A stretch of 5,904 nucleotides of DNA from Spirochaetales bacterium (GTDB lineage: Bacteria > Spirochaetota > Spirochaetia > JABEVK01), in assembly GCA_013043995.1 (NCBI GenBank), contig JABEVL010000201.1, positions 1 through 5,904 on the forward strand, in the 5' to 3' direction. Shown piece by piece: positions 1 through 5,323 of this stretch (the stretch's first letter is position 1; each line of letters begins with the position of its first letter). The position numbers and the translations under genes are program-made. The notes beneath the pieces were generated by a model. That model worked only from the letters and a program-made list of their open reading frames with translations. It was not told where the DNA came from and did not search any database.

Positions 1-535
1 CGACTGGGAGTCGTAAGGGTTTCTTAGCACGCACGACTTTCCCCAATTTTCCTACGTCGCGGTCCAGGATATTTCGAAAAAAGAACAACAGTGCCGCCAA
101 TGCCTGATTTTGCGTCGACGCGCTCACATTCTCCTTGGTAGCTATCATGCTCAAAAACATGTTGATTTCACTTTCACCTAGGGACTGACAAGGTCGGCCA
201 GAATAATTTTGAAAAAACTTTTTCAACCAATATGTATAGCTTTTAAGAGTCCTTGGGCTGTAGTGCCGTGCCTGAATGGCTTCGACGAACTGTGCCAAAA
301 ACTCATCATTGCGGTTCTGCTCCTGAAACTCTTCTTCAGCTGAGAAAAGTCCAGTTTCGAAAAGGGCCTTTAACAAGGCGTCGGCTTTTTCTTGATCATC
401 CCTCACAGTCCAGATTTTCCTGGAAGAAACCCACTTGCTCGTAGGTACTTTTTGCATAGCGTAGACAAGGGCCAAGTTAAAAGGAGCGCTAACCTCTAAC
501 GAACGATCAATTCCACCAACAATCTGAACAGTCAT
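1..535 (-). CDS. Integron-type tyrosine recombinase (IntI-like), N-terminal part, cut by window edge
   Basis: Translating the minus strand from the ATG at 533-535 gives 178 open residues that run off the left edge. Residues about 79-178 form a SAM-like core-binding domain of the integron integrase type. Visible blocks are RHYSPRTLKSYTYWLKKFF (90-108), LGESEINMFLSMIAT (119-133), VSASTQNQALAALLFFFR (137-154) and RLPV at the edge. These align block for block with my memory of IntI1 (HYSLRT, ALAALLFFY, RRLPVV). The family breaks and rejoins DNA through a catalytic Tyr with an Arg-His-Arg set, and all of these would lie beyond the window. Residues 1-78 are an extension absent from IntI1 (see finding). 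An in-frame TGA sits three codons upstream, so this ATG is the earliest ATG. Met27 is an alternative but would remove part of the extension. No Shine-Dalgarno is seen. The gene follows fabF on the same strand after a probable terminator. Integron-type identity is well supported; function in cassette capture is not shown. Confidence 0.85.
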   Translation of the reverse strand, partial: MTVQIVGGIDRSLEVSAPFNLALVYAMQKVPTSKWVSSRKIWTVRDDQEKADALLKALFETGLFSAEEEFQEQNRNDEFLAQFVEAIQARHYSPRTLKSYTYWLKKFFQNYSGRPCQSLGESEINMFLSMIATKENVSASTQNQALAALLFFFRNILDRDVGKLGKVVRAKKPLRLPV

Positions 536-548
536 GATTGAAAATCAT
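534..548. repeat. Perfect inverted repeat over the integrase start
   Basis: ATGATT (534-539) and AATCAT (543-548) are perfect 6-bp inverted arms around a 3-nt GAA spacer. The repeat covers two bases of the integrase start codon and most of the candidate -10 element. A protein bound here would block transcription start, so an operator is conceivable. It is AT-rich and short, so chance is possible. Confidence 0.45.
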
Positions 549-572
549 AAGGTGCAAAAATACAACAGTAAA
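544..572 (-). promoter_or_regulatory. Candidate promoter of the integrase gene (leaderless position)
   Basis: On the minus strand, TTTACT (567-572) and TATGAT (544-549) are separated by 17 nt. They match the sigma-70 consensus at 4/6 and 5/6 positions. The -10 box ends 8 nt before the ATG, so transcription would begin at or next to the start codon. This agrees with the lack of a Shine-Dalgarno. The surrounding sequence is AT-rich, which raises the chance of a false match. Confidence 0.4.
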
Positions 573-611
573 GAAAAATCAGAATTTTTGAGGTTATTTT
601 GGAAGCTTCGA

Positions 612-644
612 TCAGAGAAAGTATAGGCCGGCTTACCCCCGGCC
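612..644 (-). terminator. Probable terminator of the fab operon
   Basis: Reading the minus strand, GGCCGG (644-639) and CCGGCC (631-626) form a perfect 6-bp GC-only stem with a 7-nt loop, 26 nt past the fabF stop codon. It is followed by TATACTTTCTCT, which is pyrimidine-rich but not a clean U run. The place and stem suit a factor-independent terminator separating fabF from the integrase gene. The weak tail leaves room for partial read-through. Confidence 0.6.
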
Positions 645-669
645 AGTAGACCAGGGGTGTCCGATAGCG

Positions 670-1920
670 TCAAAGTTGTTTAAACACGACGGAACTATTA
701 TGACCGCCAAACCCCAGAGTGTTGGACATCACGGCCCGTATCTTTCCTTTTACTCCTTTATTATTTACGTAGTCAAGGTCACAGCCCGCTTCCACATCGG
801 GGTGATCCAGATTGATCGTGGGGGGGAAATATTGATCCCGCAGAGCAAGAATTGCAAGCATGGCTTCGATACCTCCTGCAGCCCCAACGCAATGCCCTGT
901 CATAGATTTTGTTGAACTCATCTTGAGTTTGTAGGCGTGGGAACCAAAAACTGTTTTGACGGCCTTTGTTTCAGTCGGATCGTTGATTTCGGTCGACGTG
1001 CCGTGGGCGTTGATGTAGTCAATGTCCTCGGGTTTAAGTCCCGCTTGCGACAGGGCCATGCGCATGGCCCTGCTGGCACCGATCCCTTCAGGGTGAGGGC
1101 TCGTCAGGTGGTAGGCATCGCAGGTGATTCCATAGCCTGCCAATTCGGCGTAGATTTTAGCCCCCCTGGAAATGGCGTGCTCGTATTCTTCAAGGATGAG
1201 GATTCCCGCACCCTCACCCATAACAAAGCCTGAGCGGTCTTTGTCGAAAGGGCGTGAGCCCTTCGTGGGGTCATCATTAAACTTAAACGTCACGGCTTTC
1301 AGGACACAAAATCCGCCGATTCCCATCAGGGTGATCGCCGCTTCTGTGCCTCCGGCGATCATGACGTCGGTGACTCCATCGCGAATCCATCGCGCCGCAT
1401 CGCCGATCGCATCAGTGCCTGCCGAACAAGCAGTCAAAATTGAGTAGCACGGTCCAAGAGCGCCTGTAAGAATGGCAATATTTCCCGGTCCTTCATTGGA
1501 AATGAGTTTAGGAATCGACATGGGGGGGATCCTGTTGGGACCACCGCCGACAAAGATCTTCTCGTAAGCAGTTTCAAGGGCTTGAACACCGCCGATCCCG
1601 TTGCCCAAGACCGTCCCAATGCGCTCGGGGTCGACGTTGGCACCCACTTTCAAGCCAGAGTCTTCGAGGGCTTGAAGCGCTGCATAAACTCCAAATTGAC
1701 TGAAAGGGTCCATTTTTCGAGCTTCTTTGCTATCGATGTACTTACTAGGATCAAAGTTTTTGACTTCGGCCGCAATTTGACACGGCATGGACGAAGCGTC
1801 GATCCGGGTGATCTTTCCCACCCCGCTTTGAGAGGCTTGTATGGCCGCCCAGGTTTCTTCCACACTGTGGCCCAAGGGATTGACGGTTCCCAAGCCTGTA
1901 ACAACAACACGTCGTGACAT
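670..1920 (-). CDS. fabF: 3-oxoacyl-ACP synthase II (KAS II)
   Basis: This 416-residue condensing enzyme joins malonyl-ACP to a growing acyl-ACP with loss of CO2 in cytosolic type II fatty acid synthesis. Length is standard for FabF. The thiolase-fold Cys-His-His set is present: Cys165 in TACSAGTDA, His306 in NAHGTSTEIND and His343 in STKSMTGHCVGAAG, with Lys338 just before. The numbering runs 2-3 above E. coli FabF (163/303/340). The gating loop GFGGHN is at 403-408. FabF rather than FabB is favoured by length and by its place in a fabD-fabG-fabF operon. The start is decided by AGGAG (1926-1930) five nt before the ATG; this Shine-Dalgarno overlaps the fabG stop codon, and the intergenic gap is only 9 nt, suggesting translational linkage. 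It is the last gene of the operon before the hairpin at 626-644. All key residues look intact. Confidence 0.97.
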   Translation of the reverse strand: MSRRVVVTGLGTVNPLGHSVEETWAAIQASQSGVGKITRIDASSMPCQIAAEVKNFDPSKYIDSKEARKMDPFSQFGVYAALQALEDSGLKVGANVDPERIGTVLGNGIGGVQALETAYEKIFVGGGPNRIPPMSIPKLISNEGPGNIAILTGALGPCYSILTACSAGTDAIGDAARWIRDGVTDVMIAGGTEAAITLMGIGGFCVLKAVTFKFNDDPTKGSRPFDKDRSGFVMGEGAGILILEEYEHAISRGAKIYAELAGYGITCDAYHLTSPHPEGIGASRAMRMALSQAGLKPEDIDYINAHGTSTEINDPTETKAVKTVFGSHAYKLKMSSTKSMTGHCVGAAGGIEAMLAILALRDQYFPPTINLDHPDVEAGCDLDYVNNKGVKGKIRAVMSNTLGFGGHNSSVVFKQL

Positions 1921-1929
1921 AGTGACTCC

Positions 1930-2670
1930 TTACATCACCATACCGCCGTCAACTGGGAGAGCCTGGCCCGTCACATAGGTCGACAGGTCAGACGCCAGAA
2001 AGAGGGCGACACGGGCGATTTCTTCGGTTGTGCCCATTCGGGCCATAGGTATTCGGGCAAATAATTTTTCTTTTTGATCATCGTTGAGCTGGTGCGTCAT
2101 TTCTGTCCCGATAAAGCCAGGGCAGATGGCATTCACGCGGACTCCCCGGGGAGCCAATTCTTGGGCCAGACTCTTGGTTAACCCTATCAAACCTGCTTTT
2201 GAAGCGGCGTAATTCGTTTGACCTGCGTTTCCATGCAGACCTACGACCGAGCTCATGTTGATAATGGAGCCCGAACGACGCGAAAGCATCGACATAGCCA
2301 CAGCCTTGCAAATATAGAAGGCGCTGTCCAGGTTCACCCTCAAAACTTCGTTCCAGGCGTCGGGGGCCATCCGGGCGATCAATCCGTCCCGAGTGATGCC
2401 TGCATTGTTCACGACGACATCAATACCACCCGACTCCTTGAGGATCTCCTTGATCAGCGGTGTGACTTGAGCTTCGTTTCCCACGTCGACAGAGCGCTGG
2501 TGAAAAAGTGTGCCCGATTCGGCCGCCAAACGGTTCATTTCTTCAAGATCACCCTCGCTCCGCGAAAGGCTGTAGACTTCGGCCCCGTTTTTTAGAAAGG
2601 TTTCGACGATTGCGCGTCCGATACCCTTGGAGCCCCCGGTTACGATGGCCTTTTTCCCTTTTAGTAACAT
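1930..2670 (-). CDS. fabG: 3-oxoacyl-ACP reductase
   Basis: This 246-residue short-chain dehydrogenase reduces 3-oxoacyl-ACP to 3-hydroxyacyl-ACP with NADPH in the elongation cycle. The Rossmann nucleotide loop TGGSKGIG is at 11-18 and NNAG at 88-91. The structural Asn113 is in VNLDSAF, and the catalytic Ser141, Tyr154 and Lys158 are in MSSVVG and NYAASKAG. The PG-F-T motif (184-189) and the C-terminal TGQALPVDGG are typical. Length and the whole pattern fit FabG rather than a generic SDR, and the neighbours fabD and fabF agree. The start follows AGGAG (2676-2680) at a 5-nt spacing. The leader GTAAGGAG is shared with fabF. It lies 22 nt downstream of fabD and 9 nt upstream of fabF. Confidence 0.97.
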   Translation of the reverse strand: MLLKGKKAIVTGGSKGIGRAIVETFLKNGAEVYSLSRSEGDLEEMNRLAAESGTLFHQRSVDVGNEAQVTPLIKEILKESGGIDVVVNNAGITRDGLIARMAPDAWNEVLRVNLDSAFYICKAVAMSMLSRRSGSIINMSSVVGLHGNAGQTNYAASKAGLIGLTKSLAQELAPRGVRVNAICPGFIGTEMTHQLNDDQKEKLFARIPMARMGTTEEIARVALFLASDLSTYVTGQALPVDGGMVM

Positions 2671-2692
2671 ACTTGCTCCTTACTACCGGTTT

Positions 2693-3622
2693 CTAACAAA
2701 TTTCGGCGATTTGTGTAAGTTTTCCTGCCGGAAGGCAGGTCTTGTCGGGAAAAAGAGCCTGCCAAAGCCCTGCAAGAACGGCGCCAGGACCAACCTCAAT
2801 CACCCGATCAAAGCCGTCACGAGCCAGAGATTCTTCTTCGACGGTCCAGAGCACGGGAGAGGTGACTTGGCGTACAGCTAGTTTTTTGGCCTCTGCGGCC
2901 GTCTGAATTCGGTTGCCCGTTACGTTGGAGTAAAACACGAGCTGGGGATCGGCAAACACGGTCATGTCTAATTCTGCGGCAAGCTTTTCACCCGCTTTTT
3001 TTAGCAGGGGAGAGTGAAAGGGGCCGGAAACTTTCAACGTGATCACACGCTTTGCTCCAGCGTTCTTAAAGGCCTCGGCCGCAAGTTTCAGGGCCTGGGC
3101 AGTGCCCGACACCACGACCTGCGTCGGCGAATTGTAATTAGCACCGAAAAGCTCGGGGATTTGGGCTTTTTTGAGCACCTCGTCGACCTGGGCGGGAGAT
3201 AGTCCAAGTACAGCAGCCATACCGGGTTCCCCGGCGCTCCGGTCAAGTTCTGCGGCAGCGGCGGCCATAAAAACACCGCGTTTTTGTACCAGGGGAAAAA
3301 CAACCTCGACGGGGATGACTCCCGCCCAGGCCAAGGCGGCAAACTCTCCGAGACTGAACCCCGCTACGGCGTCGGCCTGGATTTCGCGTTCCTTGAGCAC
3401 TGTGGCCGAAGCCAAGTTGGCCAGGGTGACACTCACCTGAGTGTTCACGGTTTCTTTCAACTCTGCCTCGCTTCCCTGGGAAAGCAGATGATGAACGTCG
3501 ATGCCCGTGGTTTTGTGGGCGATGTCGAAAAGTTTTTTAACCGCGGCAGAAGACTCCCAAAGGTCGATCGCCATACCAGGGTACTGAGCCCCCTGTCCTG
3601 GAAATAAAAATGCAGTTTTCAT
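2693..3622 (-). CDS. fabD: Malonyl-CoA:ACP transacylase
   Basis: This 309-residue enzyme moves malonyl from CoA to acyl carrier protein, supplying the extender unit for FabF. The N-terminus has FPGQGAQ (7-13). The nucleophile elbow is GFSLGE (88-93) with Ser90. Arg115 in QKRGVFM would hold the malonyl carboxylate, and His203 is in GPFHSPLL. The QVTSPVLW segment (252-259) and VIEVGPG (274-280) complete the fold. The residue before the Ser is Phe89 where E. coli has His. I chose the ATG at 3620-3622, because the protein then begins MKTAFLFPGQ as in the family and GAGG (3627-3630) lies just upstream; a TTG four codons earlier is less likely. It is the first gene of the operon, with no clear consensus promoter before it. 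A palindrome lies in its last 50 bases. Confidence 0.96.
   Translation of the reverse strand: MKTAFLFPGQGAQYPGMAIDLWESSAAVKKLFDIAHKTTGIDVHHLLSQGSEAELKETVNTQVSVTLANLASATVLKEREIQADAVAGFSLGEFAALAWAGVIPVEVVFPLVQKRGVFMAAAAAELDRSAGEPGMAAVLGLSPAQVDEVLKKAQIPELFGANYNSPTQVVVSGTAQALKLAAEAFKNAGAKRVITLKVSGPFHSPLLKKAGEKLAAELDMTVFADPQLVFYSNVTGNRIQTAAEAKKLAVRQVTSPVLWTVEEESLARDGFDRVIEVGPGAVLAGLWQALFPDKTCLPAGKLTQIAEIC
2724..2739. repeat. GC-rich perfect palindromic hairpin inside the 3' end of fabD
   Basis: CCTGCC (2724-2729) and GGCAGG (2734-2739) flank a 4-nt loop and form a perfect 6-bp hairpin about 30 nt before the fabD stop codon. On the coding strand it encodes part of the tail, roughly residues 296-300 (CLPAG). 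It is followed by AAAA rather than T on the coding strand, so it is not a terminator for fabD. Only one copy was noticed in this window. Confidence 0.55.
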
Positions 3623-3704
3623 CGATCCTCGCAAGAGACGGATTTTCGGGCTACTTTAGCGTGTTCAATCCAAAAAGGGAAGAGGCCGAGTTTGGGACAA
3701 GGAC

Positions 3705-3737
3705 TTGCCGAGAATCTGATTTAGGTAGAATCTAAAT
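3705..3737 (+). promoter_or_regulatory. Candidate promoter region of the response regulator, with repeats
   Basis: TAGAAT (3726-3731) matches a sigma-70 -10 box at 5/6. TTGCCG (3705-3710) is a possible -35 but at a short 15-nt spacing. Two further signals overlap the -10: a direct repeat AGAATCT at 3711-3717 and 3727-3733 (16-nt period), and inverted arms ATTTAG (3719-3724) and CTAAAT (3732-3737). Such repeats at a -10 would suit an operator. The call is tentative. Confidence 0.3.
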
Positions 3738-3770
3738 TCACTTGCGATCGTACGCGATGGCGGAGGCGAT

Positions 3771-4160
3771 ATGTCTGATTCAGTGCCCCAGGTTCTTGTC
3801 GTTGACGACGATGCAATCGCCCTCGACGTTGCCGTCAGGATGCTTTCCAAGTTGGGTATCCATGCTTATTCTGCCCTGGATGGTCAACAAGCCCTGGAAA
3901 TTTCGCGTCAAAAAGCCCTGGACCTTGTTTTTTTGGACTGGGAACTCCCTGATTTAAGCGGGATTGAGGTCGCCAAAATCTTGCGCAGCACTTTGGGAGA
4001 CGAACTGCCCATCGTCGGATTATCCGGTTATTCTTTTAATGACAAAGAGCTAGATTCAGACAGCACCCTCTTTTCCGCCCATCTGCTCAAACCGGTGAGT
4101 CTTGCCGACTTTGAGAAACTCCTCAGGGAGTTTTCCCTCGAGGTCAAACGACTTCCCTAA
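3771..4160 (+). CDS. Single-domain response regulator (CheY-like receiver)
   Basis: This 129-residue protein is a lone receiver domain with no output domain, the size of CheY. The acidic pair Asp12-Asp13 sits in VLVVDDDA. The phospho-acceptor is Asp56 in LVFLDWELPDLSG, the switch Ser85 is in VGLSGYS, and the invariant Lys107 is in HLLKPVS; the positions track CheY 12/13/57/87/109. It would take phosphate from a histidine kinase or phosphotransfer protein and act through protein contacts in the cytoplasm. No partner kinase is in the window, so chemotaxis or another pathway cannot be assigned. The start is set by GGAGG (3762-3766), 4 nt before the ATG. It is transcribed away from fabD, and its last 17 bp overlap the 3' end of the opposing gene at 4144. 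Confidence 0.93.
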   Translation: MSDSVPQVLVVDDDAIALDVAVRMLSKLGIHAYSALDGQQALEISRQKALDLVFLDWELPDLSGIEVAKILRSTLGDELPIVGLSGYSFNDKELDSDSTLFSAHLLKPVSLADFEKLLREFSLEVKRLP

Positions 4161-5205
4161 GATCCAGCATCGTTTCCAGGTTGCGGCGGACAAGTTCACC
4201 CATGCTGGTGCAGGACCTAAAGTCGTCGTTTTTATGAAAGTGCGCCAACCCCTCGCCGAGCTGGACGATTTTCTCAGGCGTCGAGATGACGCTGTTTTCC
4301 ATCACGTCCAGCAGATCGTTGATCCTTGGCCAGTTATTTTTAGCCCGCCGAGCGAGGAGAACTCTCTCTTCAACCTGGTACTGCCGGATCGTATCCAGGG
4401 TCAGAATCTCCCACACGATGTCAACGATAGGCTTATTCTCCTTGTGGAACTGAGGAAGGTAAACACGAATGTCGCCTTCGTAAGATTGCTGATCAAAGTC
4501 GATGGAACGTACCCGAAACTGCTCCTCATCAAAATCCATCGTCACGTCCATCACGTAATTGTAAGCCCGCATATCCCCCAAAAGACGCACAAAACAGCGT
4601 TCATTGAACTTCACAAATTCTTTGGCGATGCGCACCTTGTTGAGACCTGGACGATGAAAATAATCACTCAGAAAAACGTCACCCGGAATTCCTGCGATGT
4701 GTTCTTCGACAAGCGTCGAACCTTGAACCAGAAAATTGATATTGTTTGGGGACAGCAGGTGCTCCAATTCCAAACCAAAGACACGGCTCGCGTCGGCCTG
4801 TTTCACATAGTAGTAGTCATGGTTGTCGTTGTACTGGTTGACAATCTTGATACGGAAAGGTTGGGAGTTGGCAAAATGACAAAAATCGACGCGTTCCACA
4901 AAAAGATGCTTGACGGCGCTCAAGTCGCCCGCCATTTTCAAAAGACAGTAGAGCCGTTTAAGGTTTTCATCGAGTTCATCGCGCACGGCTAAGGGGTAGA
5001 TGAGCGTGTCCCAGAGGGTATTCTGCCCCGTTTTATCTTCAAGCGTAATCGATTCCGACCATCCCTTAAGATCTTCGTAGCGCAATTGAAAATTTTGTTC
5101 GCGTTCATAATCTTTCAGGTAGAGGTGGAACCGGCTCGAGACGGGAAAGGGCGGTTTTTTACGCGAGATCATCACCTGATCAAAGGGAGCGGGGGCGTCT
5201 GACAT
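4144..5205 (-). CDS. Conserved-looking protein of unknown function, possible kinase-like fold
   Basis: I do not recognise this 353-residue soluble protein; it shows no signal peptide or membrane helix. Its middle part has features spaced as in protein-kinase-like phosphotransferases. A Lys (K135) follows a run of tyrosines in YYYVKQADAS. A hinge-like LVEEHIAGIPGD lies at 165-176. GDMRAYNYVMD follows at 210-220, in which Asp211 and Asn216 have the five-residue spacing of the HRDxxxxN catalytic loop, and then SIDFD (234-238) stands in the place of a metal-binding DFG. The Asn-to-Asp gap is 20 residues, longer than the usual 13 or so, and no glycine-rich loop is evident, so this is a hypothesis. 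The N-terminal 110 residues and the charged C-terminal helices match nothing I know. The ATG has no Shine-Dalgarno but sits just below a good promoter. The gene is real judging by length, codon pattern and sensible protein composition. Confidence 0.8.
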   Translation of the reverse strand: MSDAPAPFDQVMISRKKPPFPVSSRFHLYLKDYEREQNFQLRYEDLKGWSESITLEDKTGQNTLWDTLIYPLAVRDELDENLKRLYCLLKMAGDLSAVKHLFVERVDFCHFANSQPFRIKIVNQYNDNHDYYYVKQADASRVFGLELEHLLSPNNINFLVQGSTLVEEHIAGIPGDVFLSDYFHRPGLNKVRIAKEFVKFNERCFVRLLGDMRAYNYVMDVTMDFDEEQFRVRSIDFDQQSYEGDIRVYLPQFHKENKPIVDIVWEILTLDTIRQYQVEERVLLARRAKNNWPRINDLLDVMENSVISTPEKIVQLGEGLAHFHKNDDFRSCTSMGELVRRNLETMLDLREVV

Positions 5206-5211
5206 AAAATC

Positions 5212-5240
5212 ATTCTAACTTTCACGCCCACCTTGCTCAA
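5212..5240 (-). promoter_or_regulatory. Promoter of the 353-residue protein gene (leaderless position)
   Basis: On the minus strand, TTGAGC (5235-5240) and TAGAAT (5212-5217) are exactly 17 nt apart, matching the sigma-70 consensus at 4/6 and 5/6. Only 6 nt separate the -10 from the ATG at 5205, so the A of the start codon is the expected first transcribed base. No ribosome binding site fits between, which agrees with a leaderless message. Confidence 0.55.
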
Positions 5241-5274
5241 GGATGGCGGTCTGGGGGATTTTTGGCCTTCTTGA

Positions 5275-5304
5275 TTGACGCCGCGGGGAGGAAAAGACTA
5301 TTTT
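5275..5304 (+). promoter_or_regulatory. Candidate lysA promoter
   Basis: TTGACG (5275-5280) matches the -35 consensus at 5/6. TATTTT (5299-5304) is a weaker -10 (4/6) at an 18-nt spacing. Transcription would start near 5311, just ahead of the Shine-Dalgarno GAGGA at 5313-5317. The leader would be about 13 nt, too short for a lysine riboswitch or an attenuator. Confidence 0.45.
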
Positions 5305-5323
5305 TGTCCGGCGAGGACCCTGA

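Noticed and set aside
253..444. 63-codon open frame on the plus strand
   Set aside because: It is antisense to the integrase reading frame, which has clear family similarity.
561..574. LexA/SOS box in front of the integrase
   Set aside because: TAC-N4-GTA (561-570) resembles half of some SOS boxes, but no full CTGT-N8-ACAG or TTAC-N3-GTAA site is present.
536..669. attI or attC recombination site
   Set aside because: No convincing GTTRRRY core or paired simple sites are seen; the only strong hairpin (626-644) fits a terminator better.
1582..1917. Open frames on both strands within fabF, up to 111 codons
   Set aside because: FabF has every catalytic motif in its own frame; the others are out-of-frame shadows without start signals.
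3623..3634. Upstream TTG start for fabD adding four residues
   Set aside because: The ATG at 3622 gives the family-typical N-terminus and has GAGG just ahead; the TTG lacks a ribosome binding site.
3623..3700. Consensus promoter or FapR-type operator for fabD
   Set aside because: TTGGAT, TTGAAC and TAAAGT can be found but not at workable spacing, and no FapR-like palindrome is present.
4102..4992. 296-codon open frame on the plus strand
   Set aside because: It lies wholly opposite the 353-residue gene and the end of the regulator, has no Shine-Dalgarno, and its protein shows no recognisable pattern; it is an antisense shadow.
5206..5323. Lysine riboswitch upstream of lysA
   Set aside because: The whole gap is 118 bp and the likely leader about 13 nt, too short for the roughly 170-nt L-box fold.
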